In this document: positions 9,146-17,490 of the stretch, piece by piece | Numbering within the stretch: the stretch's first letter is position 1 | Layout of the letters: each line of letters opens with the position of its first letter | Source of the DNA: Novosphingopyxis iocasae | GTDB lineage: Bacteria; Pseudomonadota; Alphaproteobacteria; Sphingomonadales; Sphingomonadaceae | DNA length: 64,000 nt | Assembly (NCBI RefSeq): GCF_014334095.1 | Contig: NZ_CP060495.1 | Span: 1,325,001 to 1,389,000 of the forward strand | Direction of reading: 5' to 3' | The notes under the pieces: generated by a model | Databases searched by the model: none | Seen by the model: only the letters and a program-made list of their open reading frames with translations | What the model was told of the DNA's origin: nothing | Translations under genes and position numbers: made by a program

Positions 9146-10060
9146 ATGCCAGACGACAGCACCAATCACGCCGACGACGAAAGCGGCGGACGAATATGGC
9201 AGGGCCTGAAGGCCCTGCTGTTCAAATCGGACCACGAACCCTCTCTCCGCGAGCAGCTTGAAGAAGCGATCGACGAGCATGAGGACGACGACGACGCGCC
9301 GACCGGTGCGAATGCCGGCGACCTTAGCCGCGTCGAGCGCGAGATGCTGCGCAACTTGCTGCATTTCAGCGAGCATACGGCGGACGATGTCTCCGTGCCG
9401 CGCGCGGATATCATCGCCATAGAGGAAAATGCGAGCTTCGACGATCTGGTCGCGATGATCTGCGAGCATGGCCATAGCCGCCTGCCGGTCTATCGCGACA
9501 ATCTCGATGACATCATCGGCATGATCCACATTCGCGACGCGTTCGCGATTCTGGCCAGCGAGAAGCCCAATCCGCAGGGCATCGGCGGGCTGATCCGGCA
9601 GCCGCGCTTCGTGCCCGAATCGATGGGCGTGCTCGATCTGCTGGCCGAAATGCGTGCCACGCGGACCCATCTCGCCATCGTGCTGGACGAATATTCCGGC
9701 ACCGAGGGCATCGTCACGATCGAGGATCTGGTCGAGGAAATCGTCGGAGAAATCGAGGACGAGCATGATGACGAGCCCGAGCCGCAGCTGACCGAGCTGG
9801 ACGGCGGCATGTGGGAAGCCGATGCCCGCATCGAACTGGAAGATCTGGGCAAGGAAGTCGCGCCCGAATTGGCCGATGTCCCGGAGGATGTCGATACGCT
9901 GGGCGGCCTCGCCTTCGTGCTGGCCGGCAGGGTGCCGGAAGCCGGCGAAATTCTGGAGCATCCCAGCGGCTGGAAACTCGAAATCCTCGATGGCGATGAA
10001 AAGCGCGTGACGAGGCTGCGGCTGCACAAGCCGGTGATCGAGGACGATCCCGAAGCGTAA
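9146..10060 (+). CDS. corC: CorC/HlyC family CBS-domain protein (hemolysin family)
   Basis: A 304-residue cytoplasmic protein with two CBS domains (VPRADIIAIEENASFDDLV onward, and FVPESMGVLDLLAEMRATRT with LAIVLDEYSGTEGIVTIEDL) followed by a CorC_HlyC transporter-associated domain (roughly residues 215-295). Family members are linked to magnesium/cobalt efflux and membrane integrity. There are no transmembrane segments, so it is the short CorC form. Its position after ybeY is the common conserved arrangement. Confidence 0.9.
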   Translation: MPDDSTNHADDESGGRIWQGLKALLFKSDHEPSLREQLEEAIDEHEDDDDAPTGANAGDLSRVEREMLRNLLHFSEHTADDVSVPRADIIAIEENASFDDLVAMICEHGHSRLPVYRDNLDDIIGMIHIRDAFAILASEKPNPQGIGGLIRQPRFVPESMGVLDLLAEMRATRTHLAIVLDEYSGTEGIVTIEDLVEEIVGEIEDEHDDEPEPQLTELDGGMWEADARIELEDLGKEVAPELADVPEDVDTLGGLAFVLAGRVPEAGEILEHPSGWKLEILDGDEKRVTRLRLHKPVIEDDPEA

Positions 10061-10065
10061 ATGTG

Positions 10066-10087
10066 CCTCTCCGCCTGCGCGGAGAGG
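10066..10087. terminator. Hairpin between convergent corC and MOSC genes
   Basis: A perfect 9-bp stem (CCTCTCCGC with GCGGAGAGG) and a 4-base CTGC loop begins 6 bases after the corC stop and ends 20 bases before the stop of the opposite gene. It can serve both strands. No long T-run follows on either side. Confidence 0.6.
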
Positions 10088-10106
10088 TCTAACGCTGGCG
10101 CCAGAC

Positions 10107-10751
10107 TTACCCTCCCGCCAAACCTCGAGCGCGTTGACGCCAGGCTTCGGCTAGCGTTTCCAGCTGTGCGAGATCCTTAAGCGCGCCGGGATCACGCTTG
10201 CCAGGCTGGATCAGGAGCGCAAAAGCGCGGGCAACGGTCCAGTCATGATCGGGTCGTTCGGTGCGCTCGATCGCATCCCCCGCCGCCACCGCGGCCTGTT
10301 CGATCACCCGCAGATAAAGGCCGGAGCGGCCGGTGTTGACGATGGTCGCCATCATATCCGGCCGCCCGAAATGATGGTCCAGCTTCCAGCAAGGCTGGCG
10401 GCCATGGCTGATTTCCACGAGCGCATCACCCATCCGGAAGCGATCGCCGATCTTCACCTCGTGTTCAGCAAAACCGGGCGCGGTGATGTTCTCGCCGAAC
10501 GCGCCGAAGCGCCTCAGCCGGTCATGGTCGGGCAGTTTCTTGCGCCAGAAGGGGTAGTGATCGGATGGGTAGAGATGCACCGCCTTGTCCCAGCCGCCAT
10601 GGTGGACCGGGTCGGCCACCTGGTCGCCTTCGAACCCGGTCCACCCCAGTTCCACCGGCCCTTCGACGGGATCGCGCGCGATGGCACTCGCGCTATCGCC
10701 GCGAAACGGCTTAGGCGTGCCGATGAAAAGGCCTTCGACCTTCGATTGCAT
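10107..10751 (-). CDS. MOSC domain protein, YiiM-like
   Basis: A 214-residue protein of the MOSC (molybdenum-cofactor sulfurase C-terminal) superfamily, most like YiiM, whose E. coli member is involved in reduction of N-hydroxylated compounds such as 6-hydroxylaminopurine. Visible signatures are WTGFEGDQVADPVHHGG, HLYPSDHYPFW, FGAFGENIT, the cofactor cysteine region HGRQPCWKLDHHFG, and NTGRSGLYLRV. The C-terminal three-helix tail typical of YiiM is present. A strong ribosome site (GGGGAGGGGAAGA) precedes the ATG. It is encoded convergent to corC. Confidence 0.88.
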   Translation of the reverse strand: MQSKVEGLFIGTPKPFRGDSASAIARDPVEGPVELGWTGFEGDQVADPVHHGGWDKAVHLYPSDHYPFWRKKLPDHDRLRRFGAFGENITAPGFAEHEVKIGDRFRMGDALVEISHGRQPCWKLDHHFGRPDMMATIVNTGRSGLYLRVIEQAAVAAGDAIERTERPDHDWTVARAFALLIQPGKRDPGALKDLAQLETLAEAWRQRARGLAGG

Positions 10752-10772
10752 TCTTCCCCTCCCCTCAAACGC

Positions 10773-11003
10773 TCAGTCTTTGGCGGCGCGTAATTCCGAG
10801 CCGCGTTTTAGTACCTTATCACCATCTTCCTGTTTGATCAGATAAGCCGGATTATCTTCATCGCCCTTGCGTGTGATTTCCGAGCCGTCGATCGTGCGGG
10901 TCACTTCCTTTTCGAAGCGCTCCTCGATCTGGCCTTTGGCCGTGCCATTGCCCCAGTCCCATTCGACATATTGGTTGGTCTGAAAGCTGTTGCTGTTGGA
11001 CAT
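10773..11003 (-). CDS. Small hypervirulence-associated (HVA1/DUF2945) Tudor-like protein
   Basis: A 76-residue protein with the short beta-barrel pattern seen in DUF2945/HVA1 Tudor-like proteins: QYVEWDWGNGTAKGQI, an RTIDGSEITR strand, NPAYLIKQEDGDKVLKR and a C-terminal Ser-Glu-Leu. ATG at 11003 has AAGGAAAA just upstream. These proteins are widespread and of unknown molecular role. It shares direction with the MOSC gene 21 bases downstream and is divergent from the glycosyltransferase gene. Confidence 0.8.
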   Translation of the reverse strand: MSNSNSFQTNQYVEWDWGNGTAKGQIEERFEKEVTRTIDGSEITRKGDEDNPAYLIKQEDGDKVLKRGSELRAAKD

Positions 11004-11098
11004 GGGGTTTTCCTTTCGATGATCGGGGGGTGAAGCGCCCCGGCCTCCGCAAAGTTCCAGTTGGCAAATGCGGCCCTCAATGCTCAAAGCTCGCGCAT

Positions 11099-12247
11099 AT
11101 GGAAAAGGATCAGCTTCGCGTTGCCCTGTTCAGCGGCAACTACAACTATGTCCGCGATGGCGCCAACCAAGCGCTGAATAAGCTGGTCCGCCACCTCATC
11201 GACTCTGGGGTGGACGTGCGCATCTATTCGCCGACCACCAACACACCTGCTTTCGAACCCGAGGGCGATCTGGTGAAAGTCCCTGCCCTGCCCGTCCCCG
11301 GCGGACGCGGCGAATACAAGATTGCCCTCGGTCTGCCCAAGACACCGCGCAAGGACCTGGAAGCGTTCGCGCCAGACCTCGTCCATGTGTCCGCGCCCGA
11401 ATTTCTCGGCCATGCCGCCGTCGCCTGGGCGCGCAAACGCGGCATCCCGACGCTCGCCTCGCTCCACACAAGGTTCGAGACCTATCCGCGCTATTACGGG
11501 CTGGGCTTCATCGAACCCTGGCTGATCCGGCGGCTGACGCGCTTCTACAACAAGTTCGACCGGGTAATGGTGCCCGGCCCTTCAATCGCCGAGCTGATCG
11601 CTGGCTGGGGCGTTACGACACCAATCGGCATCTGGTCGCGCGGGGTCGATCACGATCGCTTCAATCCGGCGCGCCGCGACCTCGATTGGCGCCGCAGCCT
11701 GGGCATCTCAGATGATGTACCGGCGATCGGCTTTCTGGGCCGGCTGGTCCTGGAAAAAGGGCTCGATATTTTTGCTGAAGTGGCGCGCGAGCTCACTCGG
11801 CGCGGCGTGCCCCACAAGGTGCTCGTAGTGGGCGAAGGGCCGGCGCGTGACTGGTTTGCCGAACAGGTGCCCGACGCGATTTTCACCGGCTTCCAGTCGG
11901 GCGATGCTTTGGGCCGCGCAGTGGCGTCGATGGACGTGTTCTTCAATCCTTCGGTGACCGAAACCTTCGGCAATGTGACTTCGGAGGCGATGGCGTGCGG
12001 TGTGCCGGTGGTTGCCGCCCGCGCGACTGGCGCGATGGACCTGGTGGTTGAAGGGGAGACCGGATTCCTCGTGCCGCCGCGCGACGTGAGCGCTTATGCC
12101 GATGCGATCGAACGGCTGGCGCGGGACGCTGCGATGCGCCGCCGATTCGGCAAGCTTGGCCATCAACGGATGCAGGACCATGTCTGGCCGCGCGTCAATC
12201 AGGCCGTGCTGGACGCTTATCACGAGCTGATGGCCGCGAAGGGCTGA
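11099..12247 (+). CDS. Family 4 glycosyltransferase (MgtA-like alpha-mannosyltransferase)
   Basis: A 382-residue GT-B fold enzyme. The N-terminal acceptor domain opens with VALFSGNYNYVRDGANQAL; the C-terminal nucleotide-sugar domain has GFLGRLVLEKGLDIFAEV and the retaining E-x7-E motif in SVTETFGNVTSEAMACGVP. The overall pattern resembles GDP-mannose-dependent alpha-mannosyltransferases of the MgtA/PimB group, which glycosylate glycolipids such as glucuronosyl diacylglycerol. Donor and acceptor are inferred. It has no signal peptide or membrane span and probably acts at the inner-membrane surface. An upstream in-frame start (11030) would overlap the divergent gene and is not favoured. Confidence 0.82.
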   Translation: MEKDQLRVALFSGNYNYVRDGANQALNKLVRHLIDSGVDVRIYSPTTNTPAFEPEGDLVKVPALPVPGGRGEYKIALGLPKTPRKDLEAFAPDLVHVSAPEFLGHAAVAWARKRGIPTLASLHTRFETYPRYYGLGFIEPWLIRRLTRFYNKFDRVMVPGPSIAELIAGWGVTTPIGIWSRGVDHDRFNPARRDLDWRRSLGISDDVPAIGFLGRLVLEKGLDIFAEVARELTRRGVPHKVLVVGEGPARDWFAEQVPDAIFTGFQSGDALGRAVASMDVFFNPSVTETFGNVTSEAMACGVPVVAARATGAMDLVVEGETGFLVPPRDVSAYADAIERLARDAAMRRRFGKLGHQRMQDHVWPRVNQAVLDAYHELMAAKG

Positions 12248-12293
12248 ACGGCGCGGCTGGCGATCCGCCGACACCCGCCCTAGATTGGCGCGC

Positions 12294-13610
12294 ATGGATG
12301 ATCTTTTCGCCGGTGATGAGCCGCAGGAACAGCAGACGCGCGAGAACGCACCGCTCGCCGATCGCCTGCGCCCGAAGACGCTGGAAGAGGTGGTGGGCCA
12401 GGATCATCTGACCGGACCAGACGGCGCGATCGGGCGGATGGTGCGCGCAGGCCAGCTCGGTTCGATGATTTTATGGGGCCCGCCCGGCACCGGCAAGACC
12501 ACCATCGCGCAGCTGCTCGCGGGCAGCGTAGGCATGCATTACAAGGCGATCAGCGCAGTCTTCTCCGGCGTCGCGGATTTGAAAAAGGCGTTCGCCGAGG
12601 CCGACCAGATGGCGAAGACCGGCAAAAAGACGCTGCTCTTCGTAGACGAAATCCACCGCTTCAACCGCGCGCAGCAGGACGGCTTCCTACCGTTCGTGGA
12701 GCGCGGGGTGGTGACGTTGGTCGGCGCAACCACCGAAAACCCGAGCTTCGAACTCAATGCCGCATTGCTCAGCCGCGCACAGGTGCTGGTGCTGCACCGG
12801 CTAGGGCCGGAGGCGCTCAACGTCCTGCTGGACCGGGCGGAAGCCGAGAAAGGGGAACCGCTGCCGCTCACCGGTGATGCACGCGAGGCGTTGGTGGCGA
12901 GTGCGGACGGCGACGGGCGCTTTCTGCTCAACCAGGCCGAAACGCTTTACAACAGCCGGATCGAGGAGCCGCTGGAGCCCGGCGCTATGGCCACGCTGCT
13001 CCACCGCCGGGTGCCGGTGTACGACAAGGACCGCGAGGGGCATTACAATCTCATCTCCGCGCTCCACAAATCGATGCGCGGTTCCGATCCGCAGGCCTCG
13101 CTCTATTATCTCGCGCGGATGTTGGTGGCGGGCGAGGAACCGCTTTACGTGCTGCGCCGCATCACCCGTTTCGCCAGCGAGGATATCGGCCTCGCCGATC
13201 CGCAGGCGCTGGTGCAGTGCCTTGCCGCAAAGGAAGCCTATGAGTTTCTCGGCTCTCCCGAGGGGGAGCTCGCCATCGCACAGGCCTGCCTCTATTGCGC
13301 CACCGCGGCCAAATCCAATGCGGCCTACAAGGCGCAGAAAGCGGCGTGGAAATCGGCGAAACAGACCGGATCGCTGATGCCGCCGATGAACATCGTCAAC
13401 GCGCCCACCAAGATGATGAAGGAACTCGGCTACGGCAAAGGCTATGCCTATGATCATGACGCCGAGGGCGGCTTTTCCGGCGCGAACTACTGGCCCGAAG
13501 AGATGGAGCCGGAACGCTATTACACGCCGACGGACCGAGGCTTCGAACGCAAGGTGACCGAGCGAATGGCCTATTGGGAGAGGATGAAGAATGAGCGGGA
13601 ACAACCTTAA
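12294..13610 (+). CDS. rarA: Replication-associated recombination protein A (RarA/MgsA)
   Basis: A 438-residue AAA+ ATPase of the clamp-loader-like RarA/MgsA/WRNIP1 family acting at stalled forks. An N-terminal tail (MDDLFAGDEP) precedes LADRLRPKTLEEVVGQDHL, Walker A GPPGTGKT, Walker B LLFVDEIHRF, sensor GATTENPSFE and the C-terminal MgsA domain (DALVQC-type helices, KSNAAYKAQKAAW, GYAYDHDAEGGFSGANYWP). Full length compared with E. coli RarA (447). Its last 20 bases overlap the start of the next gene. Confidence 0.95.
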   Translation: MDDLFAGDEPQEQQTRENAPLADRLRPKTLEEVVGQDHLTGPDGAIGRMVRAGQLGSMILWGPPGTGKTTIAQLLAGSVGMHYKAISAVFSGVADLKKAFAEADQMAKTGKKTLLFVDEIHRFNRAQQDGFLPFVERGVVTLVGATTENPSFELNAALLSRAQVLVLHRLGPEALNVLLDRAEAEKGEPLPLTGDAREALVASADGDGRFLLNQAETLYNSRIEEPLEPGAMATLLHRRVPVYDKDREGHYNLISALHKSMRGSDPQASLYYLARMLVAGEEPLYVLRRITRFASEDIGLADPQALVQCLAAKEAYEFLGSPEGELAIAQACLYCATAAKSNAAYKAQKAAWKSAKQTGSLMPPMNIVNAPTKMMKELGYGKGYAYDHDAEGGFSGANYWPEEMEPERYYTPTDRGFERKVTERMAYWERMKNEREQP

Positions 13611-14982
13611 GACAGCACGGCGGTGCACGCTCGCTCTGACCGGGGCGCTGCTTTTCGCAGGGGCCGCACAGGCGCAGCAGACGGCCGACGATGCGCGCTA
13701 TGACCGTGCGATGGCGGCGGGGTACAAAGCGCAGTTCCTGTGCTCCGGCCTATGGAACGGCGGAAAGAGCGCGAATCAGATCGAGGCGGACGAACTCACC
13801 GGCATCTACGAACGGATCGCGGACATCGTCCCAACCCTGACCGCCGAGATCGACGAGACCGCGGGTCAGGTACGGGTGGCGTTCGACACCGACATGCCGC
13901 CGCGCACCGCGCAGTGGCGCGCCGGGCTGGGCTGCGCCAGTATGCCGATCGGTACCGATCCGGCGGATGGCGATAAGCTGCCGCGATTAGCGAGGGATAT
14001 TGCCTTCCATCACTTCGACGAGCGGCCTTGGCCGATGGGCGATGCCGGTGCCTTGGAACCCGATAAGGCTGTGCCGGCCGTCGCAGCCCGCGCGCTGGCT
14101 GGAGACTTCGGCGGGGCGAGCAGCGCCGCCCTCGTTCTTCGCGGCGGAAAAATCGTGGCGGAGCACTACAAGCCCGACTTCGACCTACACACATCGCAGC
14201 GCACCTGGTCGGTCGCAAAATCGATCGGCGGCACGCTGATCGGCCATGCGGTTCTGGAAGGCGTGATCGATCCTTCGCAGTCCGCGCTGCTTGCCCAATG
14301 GCGCGATCCCGCAGATCCGCGCGGCGCCATCACGCTCGACAATCTGATGCGTATGGCGAGCGGGTTCTACAGCGACACCGCGGGCAACCGCACAGATCCG
14401 GTCTATATGGGTGGCACCGCAGCCTTTCCGCGCGCCGCGCACTGGCCGCTGCTCCACGCGCCCGGCAGCCGCTTCCGCTACGCCAACAACGATATACTGG
14501 ACGCCTGGCGCGCGGTGTACGAACGCTTGCCCGAGGACAGCCGCCTGGCATACCCTCTCTCCTTCTTCCGCAAGCTCGGCATGACGCGAACCATCGCGGA
14601 AACCGACTGGCGCGGCAATTTCATCCTGTCCAGCCAGGTCTGGACCACCTCGCGCGATCTCGCCCGGCTCGGACAACTCTATCTGAACGACGGAATGTGG
14701 AACGGTGAACGGCTACTGCCCGAGAACTGGCGGGAGTTCGTCAGCAGACCCAGCGGTCCGCAGCCGGAGGGCGCTTTCGGCTATGGTGCCACGTTCTGGT
14801 TGATGAACCATAGCGAGGGCGTACCCGCGGATGCATTCGCGGCGATGGGCAATCGCGGGCAATATCTCGTCATCATCCCCTCGCGCGACATGGTGATCGT
14901 GCGACGCGGCTATGACACCAGCGAGAACCGTTTCGACATTGCCGCCTTCACCGCCGCCGTGCTGGCGTCCACGGCGCGCTAG
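13591..14982 (+). CDS. Secreted beta-lactamase-fold serine hydrolase
   Basis: A 463-residue exported protein: signal peptide (LALTGALLFAGAAQAQ), an N-terminal region of about 150 residues, then a class C beta-lactamase/DD-peptidase fold. Catalytic motifs are SVAKS (SxxK, near residue 211) and the YAN triplet in RFRYANNDI near residue 296; the third box is probably in the GNRGQYLVIIP segment. Family members include esterases, D-aminopeptidases and 6-aminohexanoate-dimer hydrolases. Start overlaps rarA by 20 bases, so the two may be co-translated. Substrate unknown. Confidence 0.85.
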   Translation: MSGNNLKTARRCTLALTGALLFAGAAQAQQTADDARYDRAMAAGYKAQFLCSGLWNGGKSANQIEADELTGIYERIADIVPTLTAEIDETAGQVRVAFDTDMPPRTAQWRAGLGCASMPIGTDPADGDKLPRLARDIAFHHFDERPWPMGDAGALEPDKAVPAVAARALAGDFGGASSAALVLRGGKIVAEHYKPDFDLHTSQRTWSVAKSIGGTLIGHAVLEGVIDPSQSALLAQWRDPADPRGAITLDNLMRMASGFYSDTAGNRTDPVYMGGTAAFPRAAHWPLLHAPGSRFRYANNDILDAWRAVYERLPEDSRLAYPLSFFRKLGMTRTIAETDWRGNFILSSQVWTTSRDLARLGQLYLNDGMWNGERLLPENWREFVSRPSGPQPEGAFGYGATFWLMNHSEGVPADAFAAMGNRGQYLVIIPSRDMVIVRRGYDTSENRFDIAAFTAAVLASTAR

Positions 14983-14991
14983 TAGGCCCGT

Positions 14992-15864
14992 TTGCGCCGT
15001 TTCGCTGCCACTGCCTGCATCGATTGGTCCGGACAAGCCGTCGCCCAGCCTAAAGGGCTGGCGGTGGCGATTGCCCGGGAAAGCGGGCCGCCAGCGCTGA
15101 TCGAACCTGAGGGCGGATGGACACGCGGCGGCATCCTCGATTGGCTGCGCTCGCTTGCCAAGGCGAAGGCGGACATCGTCATCGGGCTCGATCTTTCGCC
15201 CACCTTCCCCTTTTTGGACACCGGCGCATACTTTCCCGGCTGGAGCGAAAGCCCCGCCGATCCGCGGGCGCTCTGGGCGCTGGTGGAGCGGATTGCAGCG
15301 GACGATCCGCACATGTCCGCCAACAGCTTCGTCGATCACCTCGAGGCCAGCCGTTATTTCCGCCGCCATGGCGGGCGCGAGGGCGATCGCTTCGGCGGCG
15401 GCATCGGACGGCTGCGCGAAGTGGAACGACATCAACGCGCCACCGGCCAAGCAAATAGCTGGTCCTGCTTCAACCTGGTCGGCGCGGGACAGGTGGGCAA
15501 AAGCTCGCTCACCGGCATGCGCATGTTGCACGCACTGGACGGCGCGATCCCCTTCTGGCCGTTCGATCCGGTGCCGGACGAGGGGCCGCTGCTGATCGAG
15601 ATCTACACTAGCCTCGCCGCGCGCGCAGCAGGCGTGGGCAAGGGGCGCAGCAAGGTGCGCGACGCCGAGGGTTTGCGCATGGCGCTTACGGCGCTCGGCT
15701 CCCCCGATTGCCCGCCGCTCGCCCGCTATGACGATCACGCGACCGACGCACTGATCACCGCCGCCTGGCTGCGCGAAGCGGTACAAATGCAAGGCCTGTG
15801 GAGCCCAGAGGGAATGAGCGGGCGGATCGCGCAGTTGGAAGGCTGGACCTTCGGCATTCGATAA
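14992..15864 (+). CDS. Conserved hypothetical protein, possibly RNase H-like (DUF429-type) fold
   Basis: A 290-residue cytoplasmic protein that I do not recognise with certainty. It has spaced acidic residues compatible with an RNase H-like fold: ACIDWSGQ near the N-terminus, VIGLDLSPTFPF in mid-strand and YDDHATDALITAAWL near the C-terminus, the last resembling DUF429 proteins. The start is a TTG 10 bases after the preceding stop; no ATG lies close by. Codon use matches the neighbours. No function can be assigned. Confidence 0.7.
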   Translation: MRRFAATACIDWSGQAVAQPKGLAVAIARESGPPALIEPEGGWTRGGILDWLRSLAKAKADIVIGLDLSPTFPFLDTGAYFPGWSESPADPRALWALVERIAADDPHMSANSFVDHLEASRYFRRHGGREGDRFGGGIGRLREVERHQRATGQANSWSCFNLVGAGQVGKSSLTGMRMLHALDGAIPFWPFDPVPDEGPLLIEIYTSLAARAAGVGKGRSKVRDAEGLRMALTALGSPDCPPLARYDDHATDALITAAWLREAVQMQGLWSPEGMSGRIAQLEGWTFGIR

Positions 15865-15944
15865 ACGCACAAAACCCTTGTCGAGCGCCCGCCCCCTGCC
15901 CTAATCGCGTGCACAGCCCATCTGGCAGTCTTGCACAGGCACGG

Positions 15945-16020
15945 GCCGGTTTAGCTCAGTTGGTAGAGCAGCGGTTTTGTAAACCGAAGGTCGCGGGTTC
16001 GAATCCTGCAACCGGCACCA
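15945..16020 (+). tRNA. tRNA-Thr (anticodon TGT)
   Basis: A complete cloverleaf can be drawn: acceptor GCCGGTT/AACCGGC, D stem GCTC/GAGC, anticodon stem CGGT/ACCG (plus a G-A at its base) with loop TTTGTAA, T arm GCGGG-TTCGAAT-CCTGC, discriminator A and encoded CCA. Anticodon TGT reads ACA (Thr). A truncated integrase lies 107 bases downstream, so the 3' end may be an attachment site. Confidence 0.96.
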
Positions 16021-16126
16021 TTTCTCTCGTAAGCCCCTAAAAAGAACGCTTTCAACCTGCGGCGAATCACATGTGGCACACTCTGTGACGCATGGGTGTC
16101 CTCGCCCTCTGCTGGACGCCCTGCTC

Positions 16127-16585
16127 ATGTCCAAGATCCCCTACAGCTCGCGTCGCAACGGTCGCTACTATTTCAGGCGCCGGGCGCGTTGGCAAAATGT
16201 TGGCGATTACGTCGCTATCATCCCGCTCGCTACCTGCAGCGCGCAGAACGCCAGGTTTCGCTCAATTTCGATGGCCGGTCGCTTCGAGGAACTGAAAGGG
16301 GAGGTCACGACAATGATCGGAGCAGGAACGGTAATCGATCAGGAGCAGATTCAGCAGCTCTTCGACAACGAACTGCGTCATACGCTCGACCGGCTTCTGA
16401 CTGAATATCATGGGACCCAACACCCCGAACGCCTTGTCGATTTTCATACTACGCTTGCCGCTAATTCCTCCAAATGTTGTCGACAGACAGAACACCTTAT
16501 GGTCCGATCCGGCAGGCCACTTCTCCGACACTGCCGAAATGCGCGACGATCCGATCATCCGGGCAGACTTCATGCACACCGGTGA
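16127..16585 (+). pseudogene. Truncated tyrosine-recombinase (phage/island integrase) remnant
   Basis: The first 110 or so residues from ATG 16127 have the pattern of sphingomonad island integrases with a DUF6538-type N-terminus: SKIPYSSRRNGRYYFRRRAR, a beta strand, an ARFEELKGEV-like helix (GRFEELKGEV), and the segment DQEQIQQLFDNELRHTLDRL. From about 16,480 the frame loses this character and runs to a stop at 16,585 without core-binding or catalytic domains (no R-H-x-x-R-Y set). The inverted hydratase gene overlaps its 3' end. Position directly behind tRNA-Thr fits a decayed island integrase. Confidence 0.7.
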
Positions 16586-17297
16586 TGGCACCGCTGGAAA
16601 TCCACCAGCCAGGCTGTGGCTCGATCCCTCGGGCATGAAGATTGGCGAGCAGAAACCGCGCCGCGCCGAATGGGCCGTCGAGCATAGTGGCGACGCTGGC
16701 CTCGCCAACTGTTTCGCCATTGATGCCAAGTGCCACGTCGATGGAATTCAGGTCGTTCCAGAGATCTCGCTCGACGCGTTGGCCCAGGATCAAGCCCGCA
16801 TTGTTGCCGTGGTCCGAAATGGTAACGCATGGCCCGTCGCGATTGATGTCGCTGTAGGGCGATGAAGCGATTTCGATGCCGATGCGTATGTCATCGATCC
16901 AGTCCATCGCCTCTTCATTGTTCGCGGGCAGGGCGCGGCCATCGGGCGAGGCGAGCCTTAGCATGAATTCTGCTTCCGCGGCGGCAAAGCCGTCCCTGAA
17001 TACAGGCATTGAGCATTCGGCAGAGCCGACTTCGACGATGGTATTCGAAAAGATGGGTCCGACAAGGCGGTCGGCACCTAATTCGGTGGCCGTCGGTTCG
17101 CCGACGCGCCCCACCTTCCAACCGCCGACCGATAGGTCCCACAGCTTCAAAGCCTCATCCTGGATCCTATAAGCAGCAGCAAGATCGCCAGGCCGCTCAC
17201 CGGGATAAGCGATTAAAGCCTCGCCGGACTTTCGCGCGTCGACGAATGAACGCGCAATGGTGGCAGCATTCAAATCCGCTGCAGTTTGGAATGTCAC
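16497..17297 (-). CDS. 2-keto-4-pentenoate hydratase / fumarylacetoacetate hydrolase-type protein
   Basis: A 266-residue protein of the FAH/MhpD superfamily, which acts on 2-keto acids with a divalent metal. Signatures are AYRIQDEALKLW, GGWKVGRVGEP, the acidic metal-site stretch AAEAEFMLRLA, and AGLILGQRV with NGETVGEA. A GTG start at 17,297 is chosen because AGGGG stands 5-9 bases upstream; longer frames lack this. It is divergent from the lacI gene and has a predicted operator 56 bases before its start, so it likely belongs to the uronate regulon. Its substrate, possibly a 2-keto-3-deoxy sugar acid, is unknown. Confidence 0.82.
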   Translation of the reverse strand: MTFQTAADLNAATIARSFVDARKSGEALIAYPGERPGDLAAAYRIQDEALKLWDLSVGGWKVGRVGEPTATELGADRLVGPIFSNTIVEVGSAECSMPVFRDGFAAAEAEFMLRLASPDGRALPANNEEAMDWIDDIRIGIEIASSPYSDINRDGPCVTISDHGNNAGLILGQRVERDLWNDLNSIDVALGINGETVGEASVATMLDGPFGAARFLLANLHARGIEPQPGWWISSGAITGVHEVCPDDRIVAHFGSVGEVACRIGP

Positions 17298-17353
17298 TCT
17301 GCCCCCTATCCAGGCCAGAATAATAGCCGACCGCAACCGTGGTTAGGCGAAGA

Positions 17354-17368
17354 AGGAAACCGGTGTCA
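17354..17368 (-). promoter_or_regulatory. Predicted LacI-family operator, site 1
   Basis: On the minus strand this reads TGACACCGGTTTCCT, identical over 15 bases to the site before the RpiB-type gene. It lies between the divergent hydratase and lacI genes, 56 and 122 bases from their start codons, so it could control both (autoregulation). The central CG flanked by inverted bases is typical of LacI-family operators. Confidence 0.65.
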
Positions 17369-17490
17369 ATTGATTGTGGCTCGGCTCTATTGCTTCCAAA
17401 GCCTGTCCGGACCGCGACAATCCGCGCGATTGTGCAAAGCGGTCGGCCTGCTTAGGAGCAAGGAGTGTAGAACTATTGCTGGCGGAGCGA

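Noticed and set aside
10773-11087. Longer version of the small Tudor-like protein starting at 11,087
   Set aside because: Its first 28 residues are not conserved-looking, and the ATG at 11,003 has a strong ribosome site.
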